NCBI GenBank assembly: GCA_946481265.1
Contig: CAMLNE010000029.1
Location: 1-20,042 of the forward strand
Direction: 5' to 3'
DNA length: 20,042 bases
From: an uncultured Panacagrimonas sp.
GTDB taxonomy: Bacteria; Pseudomonadota; Gammaproteobacteria; Nevskiales; Nevskiaceae
Shown here: positions 1 through 7,466 of the stretch, piece by piece
How the letters are laid out: each line of letters opens with the position of its first letter
Position numbering within the stretch: the first letter of the stretch is position 1
Position numbers and translations under genes: made by a program
The notes under the pieces: generated by a model
Seen by the model: only the letters and a program-made list of their open reading frames with translations
Told to the model about the DNA's origin: nothing
Database searches by the model: none

Positions 1-12
1 CTCTTCCGATCT
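1..12. other. Residual Illumina adapter at the contig end
   Basis: The first 12 bases, CTCTTCCGATCT, are identical to the 3' end of the standard Illumina TruSeq/Nextera-era adapter that ends in GCTCTTCCGATCT. The coding frame of the following gene matches its paralogue from about base 25 onward, and nothing biological explains the first 12 bases. They should be treated as an untrimmed sequencing artefact and not as genomic sequence. Confidence 0.9.
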
Positions 13-540
13 CCGAACCCGGGCGGCCTGCCCCGCCGTGTCGTGGCAGCGGTCGACCCGGTCAATCCGGAACACGGCTCCGGACCGCTCAACGACGCCA
101 TTCTCGATATGGCGACGCTGCTCTCGCGCGCCAGCGGCGGACACGTGCGCGTCTTCTCCGCGTTTGCCGGCATCACGCCGGTGCTCAACGGCCTGGACCC
201 CGCCGCCATCCCCCTCGGCAGCATGCCCGAGGACCTCTACGAGTCCCTGCGCAAGGAACACCGTCACGCGCTGGACGTCCTGCTCGAGCGTCACGGCCTC
301 ACCGAGCACGACTCGGTGATCCTGTATGGCCCACCGGCCTACACCCTTCTCGACACCCTTGAGGGATACCGCGCGGAATTGCTGGTGGTCGGCACCATCC
401 GTCGTCGTGGCGTCGAGCGGCTGCTGATGGGCAGCACGGTGGAGCGCCTGATCGGCGAGACGCCCTGCGACCTGATCGCGGTCCCCGCGTCCAGATCCGC
501 ACCCGCACGCTCCCGCCGGACCGGGACGACGGCCAGCTGA
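13..540 (+). CDS. Tandem universal stress protein, C-terminal domain only (5' truncated by the window edge)
   Basis: This is the second Usp domain of a UspE-like two-domain universal stress protein; about 175 codons are visible. The frame is open leftward to the adapter, and the paralogue at 7467-8414 has about 140 further residues upstream, so the GTG at 43 is not a real start. Visible segments shared with that paralogue are GLPRxVVAAVDPxNPEHGSG near the left edge and VVGTIRRRG...LLMGSTVERLxGxxPCD near the C-terminus. The latter is the Usp nucleotide-binding loop (G-x2-G-x9-GS in ATP-binding members). Here the second glycine is arginine, so ATP binding is uncertain. Family members are cytoplasmic and linked to starvation, hypoxia and redox stress. 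The C-terminal tail (SRSAPARSRRTGTTAS) is low complexity and differs from the paralogue. The gene converges on the phosphorylase gene, with 55 bp between them. Confidence 0.88.
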   Translation, partial: PNPGGLPRRVVAAVDPVNPEHGSGPLNDAILDMATLLSRASGGHVRVFSAFAGITPVLNGLDPAAIPLGSMPEDLYESLRKEHRHALDVLLERHGLTEHDSVILYGPPAYTLLDTLEGYRAELLVVGTIRRRGVERLLMGSTVERLIGETPCDLIAVPASRSAPARSRRTGTTAS

Positions 541-595
541 CCCGCAGGTGGCTGGCGACCCGCGCCGGAAATGCGGGCCGTCGGCGCCGCCTGTG

Positions 596-2107
596 TCACG
601 CCGGCGCGAGTTCGATCAGGCGCGGATGGCGCTCCGCATAGGCCGTCGCGTAATCCAGCTCGCCCGGCGACTGCGCGTGGATCGTGTACAGGGGTTCGTC
701 GCGCAGGACCCGCTGGTCGAGGCGCACGTGCAGGACCAGACCCGCCGCCGACGACAGCGGCGCTCCGGCGAGCTTTGCCACGCGCGCCAGCCGGCGGTTG
801 TCGATCACCTGCACCACGCCGTCGCCGGCCGCCAGGACGTCGCGCTTCCAGGCGGCGCGTGGCGGCTGGCGCAGGCCACCCTGCGCCTCGCAGATGGCGA
901 CGAACTTGTGCCAGGCCGCGCCCCCCGACAGCAGGGACTGCGCGCGGGCGTATCCCTCCGGGCGGGCGGCGCGCCCGCCCTGCTCCAGCATGCGCGCCGC
1001 GATCTGCAGCGAGCGCTCCCGCAGTTCCGCCGGTGCGCCCGGTTCGTTGCGCAGTACCGCCAGCACGTCGAGCGCCTCCAGTGCCGGGCCGATGCCGCGC
1101 CCCACCGGCTGCATCCCGTCGGTCAGCATGGTTTCGACCTGCAGTCCGAATGCGCCGCCGAGTTCGATGAGCCGGCCAGCCAGCCGCTGCGCCGATGCAT
1201 CGGTGCGCAGCTTGGCCGTCGGTCCTACCGGAATGTCGATCATCAGGTGGGTGGAGCCGGCGGCCACCTTCTTGGAGATCACCGAGGCGGCGAGCTGCGC
1301 ATCGCTGTCGAAATCCAGTGAACGTTCCACCTGGATCAGCAGGTCGTCCGCCGGGCTCAGCGCCATCGCCCCGCCCCACACCATGCAGCCGCCCTCGCGT
1401 TCGACCACCCGGCGCATGTGCTCGAGGGTGAGCGCGACCGGCATCAGCGTCTCCATCGTGTCCGCCGTTCCGGCCGGCGAGGTGATGGCACGCGAGGAGG
1501 TCTTGGGTATGGTCAGGCCGGCGGCCGCGACGATCGCAACCACGATCGGCGTCGTGCGATTGCCCGGCAGGCCGCCGACGCAGTGCTTGTCCATGATCGG
1601 GCGCTGGTGCCAGGCCAGGCGCGTTCCCGCCTCGGTCATCGAGCGCGTCAGGTGCAGCGTCTCGGTCGCGTCCATGTGATCGCCCGCGCAGGCCGTCACG
1701 AACGCGGCGATCTGCACCGAGGAGTACAGGCCGGCGCTCAGATCGCGCACGATGGCATCGAGCGCGGCCCCGCTGAAGCGTCCCCCGTAGATCTTGCGAC
1801 GCACGGCGGAGAAGGACTCGACCGTGGCTGGATGCGACAGGCTCAGCAGATCGCCGTACCGCACGTCGAGCGCCTGCCAGGCCGACTCCGACAGCCCCGC
1901 CTCGCCCTCGCCGATCAGATCGCCATGCACGATGTTCAAGGTGGCCACGATCTCGCGCTCGCCGCTGGCCACGCAGACCCGCGACAACGCCCGCAGCCCC
2001 TCCGCCTTGCACACCGCGCATTCCTCTCTCAGGAACACCACGTGTTCGCGGAAGGTATCGATCCCCAGCCGGCGCGCGCGCAGCTGCGCCGGGGCCTGCG
2101 TACTCAC
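596..2107 (-). CDS. Thymidine phosphorylase family protein of the archaeal AMP-phosphorylase type
   Basis: A 503-aa nucleoside/nucleotide phosphorylase. Residues 1 to about 95 form the extra N-terminal domain of AMP phosphorylases, absent from the roughly 440-aa E. coli DeoA. The glycosyltransferase-4-like helical segment follows (about 103-170). The phosphate/substrate core has DKHCVGGLPGNRTT (173-186) and PKTSSRAITSPAGTADTME (201-219). These are the archaeal/AMP-phosphorylase forms and not the KHSTGGVGD form of DeoA. Family chemistry is phosphorolysis of a nucleoside, or NMP in the archaeal enzymes, to base plus ribose-1-phosphate or ribose-1,5-bisphosphate; the substrate here is inferred and untested. 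The GTG start at 2107 overlaps the stop of the beta-CASP RNase gene by 4 bases (GTGA), implying translational coupling. A longer leftward reading from 3214 only overlaps the RNase in another frame and is rejected. It probably belongs to the FNR-box transcript starting near 3813. Confidence 0.93.
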   Translation of the reverse strand: MSTQAPAQLRARRLGIDTFREHVVFLREECAVCKAEGLRALSRVCVASGEREIVATLNIVHGDLIGEGEAGLSESAWQALDVRYGDLLSLSHPATVESFSAVRRKIYGGRFSGAALDAIVRDLSAGLYSSVQIAAFVTACAGDHMDATETLHLTRSMTEAGTRLAWHQRPIMDKHCVGGLPGNRTTPIVVAIVAAAGLTIPKTSSRAITSPAGTADTMETLMPVALTLEHMRRVVEREGGCMVWGGAMALSPADDLLIQVERSLDFDSDAQLAASVISKKVAAGSTHLMIDIPVGPTAKLRTDASAQRLAGRLIELGGAFGLQVETMLTDGMQPVGRGIGPALEALDVLAVLRNEPGAPAELRERSLQIAARMLEQGGRAARPEGYARAQSLLSGGAAWHKFVAICEAQGGLRQPPRAAWKRDVLAAGDGVVQVIDNRRLARVAKLAGAPLSSAAGLVLHVRLDQRVLRDEPLYTIHAQSPGELDYATAYAERHPRLIELAPA

Positions 2108-3471
2108 CGGATGCTCACCGTCTGCAGGTAGTCGGGGACGATGCAGTTCCAGCCAAGGCGCTCCTCGATGTGCAGGCGCATCGCATCGGCGGCAGCCGGC
2201 TCGCCGTGCGTCAGGTAGACCGCTCGCGGCGGATGCATCGGCTGGAGCCAGTCGATCATCTCGGCGTAATCGGCGTGCGCCGAAAGGTTGCTCAGGGAAA
2301 CGACCTCCGCCCGCACGGCGACGTACTCGCCGTGGATCTTGAGCGAGTCGCTTCCGCCGAGAAGCGAGGCGCCGCGCGTGCCGCCAGCCTGGAAGCCGGT
2401 CAGGACGATCGCGTTGGAGGGATCCGGCGCGAAGTGTTTCAGGTGATGCACCACGCGTCCGCCGGTGGCCATCCCGCTGCCGGCGATGATGACCATCGGG
2501 CCCCGTCGCTGGTTGAGCGCGCGGGACTCGTCCACCGTGTTGACCATCTTGGCCACTCCGCACATCTGCGCGCACTGGGCGGCGTTCAGCCGGTGCTCGC
2601 GGTGGTGCCGTCGGTAGATGGAGGTCGCGTTGATCGCCATCGGGCTGTTGAGATAGATCGGCAGGTCGCGCGGGATCTCGCCGCGTTCGCGAAGCTGGTG
2701 CAGGAACCACAGCAGGGTCTGCGTGCGCCCGACCGAGAAGGCCGGCACGACCACCACGCCGCCGCGCGCGCAGGTCCGGCGCACCACTGCGCCCAGGGTT
2801 GCCGCCGGATCCTCGGTCTCGTGCAGGCGGTTGCCGTAGGTCGATTCGAGGACCAGCACGTCGGCGCGCGGCGCCGGTGCGGGACTGCGCATGATGGTGT
2901 CGTTGGGTCGTCCCAGGTCGCCGCTGAACAGCAGGCGGCGCTTGCCGTCGTCGAGCAGCACCATCGCGCTGCCGAGCAGGTGCCCCGCGGGCAGCAGACG
3001 GGCGACCAGGCCGGGCAAGGGCTCGAACGGCGCGTTGTAGTCGACCACCTCGAACTGCTCCAGCACGCGGATCGCGTCCGCCTCGGTGTACAGCGGCAGC
3101 GCCGGCTTGTGCTTCGAGTAGCTGCGTCGATTGGCGCGCTCGGCGTCCTCTTCCTGGATGCGCCCGCTGTCCGGTAACAGCAGCCGGCACAGGTCGCGGG
3201 TCGCCTCCGTGCACAGGATCCGGCCATCGAAGCCCCGGCGCATCAGCAGCGGCAGGTAACCGCTGTGGTCCAGGTGCGCATGGGTCAGCACCACCGACCC
3301 GAGTGCGGCCGGGGCGAACGGCGGGGCGCTCCAGTTGCGCAGGCGCAACTGCTTGTAGCCCTGGAAGAGCCCGCAGTCGACCAGCATCGAACCGCCGCGG
3401 TGCGTGACCCGGTAGCGCGAGCCCGTGACGGTGCCGGTGGCGCCGCAGAACTGCAGTTTCAGGCCGCTCAC
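2104..3471 (-). CDS. MBL-fold beta-CASP RNase (CPSF/YsgB-like metallohydrolase)
   Basis: A 455-aa metallo-beta-lactamase with an inserted beta-CASP domain, the family of CPSF-73-like and RNase J-like RNA-processing nucleases. The N-terminus starts with the family's GATGTVTGS strand. Metal ligands visible are H64-A-H-x-D68-H69, H164 (PAGHLLGSA) and D185 (SGDLG). The beta-CASP segment carries the conserved block IIAGSGMATGGR (328-339). Motif B is H399 in LSAHAD and motif C is H422 in THGE, so the active site looks intact. GTG at 3471 is the only sensible start, since no in-frame start precedes the GATG strand, although the ribosome site is weak. Its stop overlaps the phosphorylase start, and the 91-aa gene ends 43 bases upstream. 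Bacterial relatives act as endo- or exoribonucleases; whether this one makes NMPs for the neighbouring phosphorylase is inference. Confidence 0.94.
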   Translation of the reverse strand: MSGLKLQFCGATGTVTGSRYRVTHRGGSMLVDCGLFQGYKQLRLRNWSAPPFAPAALGSVVLTHAHLDHSGYLPLLMRRGFDGRILCTEATRDLCRLLLPDSGRIQEEDAERANRRSYSKHKPALPLYTEADAIRVLEQFEVVDYNAPFEPLPGLVARLLPAGHLLGSAMVLLDDGKRRLLFSGDLGRPNDTIMRSPAPAPRADVLVLESTYGNRLHETEDPAATLGAVVRRTCARGGVVVVPAFSVGRTQTLLWFLHQLRERGEIPRDLPIYLNSPMAINATSIYRRHHREHRLNAAQCAQMCGVAKMVNTVDESRALNQRRGPMVIIAGSGMATGGRVVHHLKHFAPDPSNAIVLTGFQAGGTRGASLLGGSDSLKIHGEYVAVRAEVVSLSNLSAHADYAEMIDWLQPMHPPRAVYLTHGEPAAADAMRLHIEERLGWNCIVPDYLQTVSIR

Positions 3472-3514
3472 CGCGTGGGCATGCCGGTTCCGGATCGGAT
3501 CATGACGGCGGGTG

Positions 3515-3790
3515 CTAGAACTTGCGCAGTGCGTCGCGCAGGTCCTGGTAGGTCTCGCGCAAGGTCTCCGCGGTCAGGCTCGCGGCGGCATTCAACTCGG
3601 CGCGGGAGAATTCCACCGAGGCGCGCAAGGCATCGATGTCGCCCTGGATGTCGGCCCAGCGAGCCTCGGCCTCGTGCCAGCGGTCCTTCATGTCGGCCTT
3701 GAACAAATGCGCCTGCAGCCTGAGTTCCTCGCGCAGCCCGGCGAGACTGTCGATCTCGCGCAGGGTGAACGGCGACTTGTTCTCTTTCAT
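3515..3790 (-). CDS. Small helical hypothetical protein (91 aa)
   Basis: The family is not recognised. The protein is charged, has no cysteines or membrane segment, and looks all-helical: MKENKSPFTLREIDSLAGL, then heptad-like stretches rich in Glu, Arg, Leu and Ala, including WHEAEARWADIQGDIDALR and ending in LRDALRKF. This suggests a coiled coil or helical bundle of about 70 residues. A GGAG ribosome site lies 5 bases before the ATG at 3790. It is the first gene of the leftward set and sits about 65 bp from the centre of an FNR-like palindrome. The role could be structural or regulatory; nothing in the sequence decides this. A longer frame over the same DNA (3468-3848) is arginine-rich and looks like a shadow. 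Confidence 0.75.
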   Translation of the reverse strand: MKENKSPFTLREIDSLAGLREELRLQAHLFKADMKDRWHEAEARWADIQGDIDALRASVEFSRAELNAAASLTAETLRETYQDLRDALRKF

Positions 3791-3847
3791 GGCAACTCCG
3801 GTCTGGGGGCAATGGGGTCAGTGTCGGCTCGCAACATCTCCGGGGCA

Positions 3848-3861
3848 TTGACCCAGGTCAA
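3848..3861. promoter_or_regulatory. FNR/DNR-type operator (leftward transcript)
   Basis: The sequence TTGACCCAGGTCAA is a perfect inverted repeat: TTGAC-N4-GTCAA, with arms extending to 6 bp, TTGACC/GGTCAA. It fits the CRP/FNR superfamily half-site spacing (consensus TTGAT-N4-ATCAA; DNR/NNR-type sites often carry TTGAC). Its centre lies 64.5 bp from the ATG of the 91-aa gene. A class II position (-41.5) would put the transcription start near 3813, with a GACACT -10-like hexamer at 3825-3820 on the minus strand. Confidence 0.65.
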
Positions 3862-3906
3862 GCACGCGTGCGGCCTTGCCGGCCCGCGATGCCCAGCGCG
3901 TGGAGC

Positions 3907-3920
3907 CTGATCTGCATCAG
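3907..3920. promoter_or_regulatory. FNR/ANR-type operator (rightward transcript)
   Basis: The sequence CTGATCTGCATCAG has the core TGAT-N4-ATCA of the FNR/ANR consensus with perfect symmetry; only the outermost T/A pair is changed to C/G. The centre is 65.5 bp from the ATG of the cytochrome gene at 3979. Class II spacing puts a start near 3955 and a -10-like CAGTAT at 3943-3948. It forms a pair with the site at 3848-3861. Confidence 0.6.
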
Positions 3921-3978
3921 TGCAAGATGCGACGCTGCGATGCAGTATTGGTCATCATCACCATCGCGAAGGTCCGCC

Positions 3979-4797
3979 ATGCCGCAACCCCGTGCCGTCC
4001 CCGAACCACCGCAGCAGCATGACGAGATCATTGGGTACCGCGTCTGGGATCTGCCGGTCCGCCTGTTTCACTGGACCAACGTGCTGTGCATCCTGGCGCT
4101 GGCCGGCATCGGCCTGGTGATCCTCAACGGCAAGGCGCTCGGCCTGTCCGCCGAGGGCAAGATCCTGCTCAAGACCCTGCACGTCCAGGTCGGCTACGTG
4201 TTCGCGATCAACCTGGCGCTGCGCCTGCTGTGGGCATTCGTCGGGCCGCCCTCTGCACGCTGGCGCGCGATGCTGCCCTGCGGTGCCGGTTACCTGCGTG
4301 ACCTGCGTCGCCATCTGGTCGCAATGGCGACCGGGGCGCGCGAGGCGCATCTCGGCCACAACCCGCTCGGCCGCCTGGCCATCGTCGCCCTCATGATCGT
4401 GCTGCTGTCGCAGGCGATCACCGGCCTGATCCTGGGTGGCACCGATCTCTACTTTCCTCCTTTCGGTTCGATCATCGCCGGGCAGGTCGCCGCGCCCGGG
4501 GTCGATCCGGCGACCCTGGTTCCCAACGCGTCCGAACTGGTCGACCCGGTCGCCTACGCGGCCATGCGCGAGTGGCGTGGGCCGATCGTGAGCCTTCATC
4601 TCTACGCGTTCTACGTGCTGATCGGGCTGGTGGTGCTGCACGTCGCCGGTGTGGTGGTGGCCGAGGTGCGCGAGCGCTCGGGCCTGGTTTCCGCGATGTT
4701 CACCGGTACCAAGTTCATCGCAGGCACTCCCGCCGACGCGCCCACCGGCAGGACCGCCGGAGACGATCGTCCGGAACCCCCGCGCGGACACGGCTGA
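3979..4797 (+). CDS. Cytochrome b561-type diheme membrane subunit
   Basis: A 272-aa integral membrane cytochrome of the bacterial b561/Ni-Fe hydrogenase b-subunit family, which passes electrons between the quinone pool and a partner protein. Four hydrophobic helices lie at about 33-50, 66-90, 132-152 and 203-232. Candidate heme ligands sit where the family has them: H31 (RLFHW, helix 1), H68 (helix 2), and H207 and H221, 14 residues apart in the last helix. GHNPLG (126-131) is also typical. ATG 3979 is preferred because AAGG lies 6 bases upstream. The longer frame from 3868 would run over the FNR-like box. Its stop is 3 bases before the ATPase GTG, so the two are co-transcribed. No hydrogenase or other redox partner is in the window, so the electron partner is unknown. 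Confidence 0.9.
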   Translation: MPQPRAVPEPPQQHDEIIGYRVWDLPVRLFHWTNVLCILALAGIGLVILNGKALGLSAEGKILLKTLHVQVGYVFAINLALRLLWAFVGPPSARWRAMLPCGAGYLRDLRRHLVAMATGAREAHLGHNPLGRLAIVALMIVLLSQAITGLILGGTDLYFPPFGSIIAGQVAAPGVDPATLVPNASELVDPVAYAAMREWRGPIVSLHLYAFYVLIGLVVLHVAGVVVAEVRERSGLVSAMFTGTKFIAGTPADAPTGRTAGDDRPEPPRGHG

Positions 4798-4800
4798 GCC

Positions 4801-7383
4801 GTGTCGCCCTCCGGCATGGACCCGGCCGGTCTGAGCGCGGAGCAGGCCGCACGCCAGCTGCAGGCGGACGGGCACAACGACGTGCCCTCGGCCGAGCGAC
4901 GCGAGTACTGGCGCATCGCCCTGGAGATGCTGTGCCAGCCGATGTTCGCGATGCTGATCGGCGGCGGCCTGATCTACCTCCTGCTGGGCGATCCGATCGA
5001 GGCGCTCCTGCTGATGGTGTTCGCCGGCCTGTCGATCGCCATCGGCCTGATCCAGACGTCGCGCAGCGAGCGCGTGCTGCAGGCGCTGCGGACGCTGGCC
5101 AGCCCGCGGGCCGGCGTGATCCGCGATGGCACGCGCCAGCTGATCCCCGGACGCGACGTCGTCCGCGGCGACCTGCTGCTGGTGGCCGAGGGCGATCGCG
5201 TGGCGGCGGATGCCGACCTGCTCGAGGCCCAGGATCTGCTGATCGACGAATCGCTGCTGACGGGCGAGTCGGTCGCCGTCACCAAGCGCGCGCCGACCCC
5301 CGACGACAGGCCATCGGCCGGACCCGCAACCGACGATGCCGCGGCCGCGCTGCGCCTGCAGGCGGGCACGCTGGTCGTGCGCGGCAGCGGCTTGGCGCGC
5401 GTCACCGCGACGGGAGCACACAGCCAGATCGGCAGCATCGGCCGCGACCTTCAGGACATCCGCACCGGGCAACCCCGGCTGCAGCAGCAGATCCGCTGGC
5501 TGGTGCGCGACTTCGCGCTGGCCGGCGCAGTGGTCGGCGTGGGTGTGGTGCTGCTGCAGGGCCTGGTCCACGGCTCCTGGCTGCAGGCCTTGCTGTCGGG
5601 TATCGCGGTCGGAATGTCCTTGCTGCCGGAGGAATTCGCCCTGGTGCTCGCCGTGTTCACGGCGATGGGGGCGTGGCGCATCTCGCGAGCGCGCGTGCTC
5701 ACGCGTCGCGCCTCGGCCATCGAGACCCTGGGTGCCACCACGGTGCTGTGCACCGACAAGACGGGGACCCTGACGGAAAACCGGATGCGCGTTGCCAGCC
5801 TGGGCGCCGGCGGTGCGCAATGGGACGGCGGCGCGCTGTCCGACGCCGCCCTGATCGGCCTGCTGGGCGTCGCCCGGCTGGCCTGCGAGCCGCGTCCGAC
5901 CGATCCGATGGACCTGGCCATCCACGCGCTGTCCGACGCGCATGCGCAGGCGGGCGCCGTACCGGCCGCGCCGGGTGAACGGCTGCGCAGCTACGGCCTG
6001 CGTCCCGATCTGTTCGCGGTGGCCAACGTGTTCGCCGGACCTGGCGCCGGGACCGCCACCGCCTGTGCCAAGGGCGCACCGGAAGCCATCGGCGAGCTGT
6101 GCCGCATGGATGCCTCCCAGCTTGCGCAGATCCGCGCGCAGGCCGACGTGCTGGCGCACCGCGGGATCCGTGTCCTCGGCGTGGCCAGTGCGCGTGTGGC
6201 GCGCCCTGCCGATGCCTCGGCATGGCCCGGGTCCCTGCGCGAGATACCGTTCACGTTCGCCGGACTGATCGGCTTCGCCGACCCGTTGCGCGCCAATGTG
6301 CCCGACGCGATCGCCGAATGCCGCGAGGCGGGCATCCGCGTGCTGATGATCACCGGCGACTATCCGGTCACCGCCGCGGCGATCGCCCGGCAGGCGGGAC
6401 TGGATGCCGACCGGGTGCTGACCGGCGACGAGCTGGCGTCCCTGTCCGACGAACAGCTCGTCGCCGAGCTGCGCAAGGTCAGCGTGTTCGCCCGCGTGCG
6501 CCCCGCGCAGAAGCTGCGCATCGTGCAGTCCCTGCAGGCCGGCGGCGCGGTGGTCGCGATGACCGGCGATGGGGTCAACGATGCGCCGGCGATCAAGGCC
6601 GCCGACATCGGCGTCGCGATGGGCGGACGCGGCACCGAGGTGGCACGGGAGGCCTCGTCGATCGTCCTGCTGGATGACGACTTCGGCTCCATCGTGAAGA
6701 CCATCCGCCTGGGCCGGCGCATCCACGACAACCTGCGCAAGGCCATCGAGTACATCGTCGCGGTCCACATCCCCCTCGCCGGCATGGCGGTGCTGCCGCT
6801 GCTGTTCGGGATGCCGATGCTGCTGACTCCGGTCCTGATCGCGTTCATGGAAATGGTGATCGACCCTGCCTGCTCGGTGGTCTTCGAGGCGGAGCCCGAA
6901 GAGGACGACGTGATGCGGCGCCCGCCACGCGACCCCGGCCTGCCGCTGCTGCAGGCACGACGCGTCATGTGGGCGGTGCTGCAAGGCGTGGTGGCGCTCG
7001 GCCTGGTCAGCGCGACGCTGATCGTGGCCGCCCGCATGGGACTTGCCGAGGACGATCTGCGCGCACTGGTCTTCACCGCGCTGGTGCTGATCAACGTCGG
7101 CCTGATCCTGGTCAATCGCTCGCTGTCAGGCCCCCTGCTCAGCAGCCTGCGCCACCGCAACCGGCCGCTGTGGGTCCTGCTCGGCGGCGTGACGGGGATC
7201 ATGCTGATCGTGATGGTCTGGCCGGCGGCGCGCGAGCTGTTCGGCCTGGGCCAGCCGCACGCGGGGATCCTGGCGGCGTGCGCGCTGGTCGGCGTGCTCA
7301 GCCTGCTCCTGCTGGAGGCGCTCAAGGCAGTCTGGTTCCACGTGCGTGTCCCGACCGCCGGAAGCGCGCGCCCTGCCGGCTGA
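4801..7383 (+). CDS. P-type cation-transporting ATPase (P2-like, PEEF motif)
   Basis: An 860-aa ATP-driven cation pump of the inner membrane. Order: cation-ATPase N domain (about 8-60), first helix pair, actuator domain with TGES (154-157), helices 3-4 with LLPEEFALVL (274-283), phosphorylation loop DKTGTLT (D319), then the hinge TGDGVNDAPA and further helices ending near the C-terminus. Helix 4 has PEEF in place of the PEGLP of Ca2+ pumps. Helix 6 keeps an acidic residue in EMVIDPACS. There is no CPC motif and no metal-binding N-domain, so it is not a heavy-metal pump; the ion cannot be named. GTG 4801 is taken as the start, but ATG 4816 is almost as likely and neither has a strong ribosome site. 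It lies between the cytochrome (3-base gap) and the UspE-like gene (83-base gap), a grouping that suggests ion homeostasis under oxygen limitation. Confidence 0.92.
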   Translation: MSPSGMDPAGLSAEQAARQLQADGHNDVPSAERREYWRIALEMLCQPMFAMLIGGGLIYLLLGDPIEALLLMVFAGLSIAIGLIQTSRSERVLQALRTLASPRAGVIRDGTRQLIPGRDVVRGDLLLVAEGDRVAADADLLEAQDLLIDESLLTGESVAVTKRAPTPDDRPSAGPATDDAAAALRLQAGTLVVRGSGLARVTATGAHSQIGSIGRDLQDIRTGQPRLQQQIRWLVRDFALAGAVVGVGVVLLQGLVHGSWLQALLSGIAVGMSLLPEEFALVLAVFTAMGAWRISRARVLTRRASAIETLGATTVLCTDKTGTLTENRMRVASLGAGGAQWDGGALSDAALIGLLGVARLACEPRPTDPMDLAIHALSDAHAQAGAVPAAPGERLRSYGLRPDLFAVANVFAGPGAGTATACAKGAPEAIGELCRMDASQLAQIRAQADVLAHRGIRVLGVASARVARPADASAWPGSLREIPFTFAGLIGFADPLRANVPDAIAECREAGIRVLMITGDYPVTAAAIARQAGLDADRVLTGDELASLSDEQLVAELRKVSVFARVRPAQKLRIVQSLQAGGAVVAMTGDGVNDAPAIKAADIGVAMGGRGTEVAREASSIVLLDDDFGSIVKTIRLGRRIHDNLRKAIEYIVAVHIPLAGMAVLPLLFGMPMLLTPVLIAFMEMVIDPACSVVFEAEPEEDDVMRRPPRDPGLPLLQARRVMWAVLQGVVALGLVSATLIVAARMGLAEDDLRALVFTALVLINVGLILVNRSLSGPLLSSLRHRNRPLWVLLGGVTGIMLIVMVWPAARELFGLGQPHAGILAACALVGVLSLLLLEALKAVWFHVRVPTAGSARPAG

Positions 7384-7451
7384 TCACCAGAACCGGGAGA
7401 CCAGGCCGGCGTCAGCAGCGCTGGGTGGGATTCGTCACACTGGCCATGCCC

Positions 7452-7458
7452 AAGGAGG
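7452..7458 (+). promoter_or_regulatory. Strong ribosome binding site of the UspE-like gene
   Basis: AAGGAGG lies 8 bases before ATG 7467. This fixes the start of the tandem Usp at 7467 and excludes the in-frame ATG at 7446, which would lie upstream of the site. Confidence 0.85.
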
Positions 7459-7466
7459 TCAATGCC

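Noticed and set aside
541..595. Terminator between the convergent usp and phosphorylase genes
   Set aside because: GCGCCG...CGGCGC (562-587) can pair, but the loop is 14 bases, the stem 6 bp and there is no T-run, so support is too weak.
2108..3214. N-terminal extension of the phosphorylase into the RNase gene
   Set aside because: The extension is an arginine-rich shadow of the RNase in another frame. The family N-terminus begins just after GTG 2107.
3958..6984. Very long leftward open frame (about 1000 codons) opposite the cytochrome and ATPase
   Set aside because: Its translation is rich in Arg, His, Gln and Asp with no domain. It mirrors the codon bias of the real plus-strand genes, a usual effect in GC-rich DNA.
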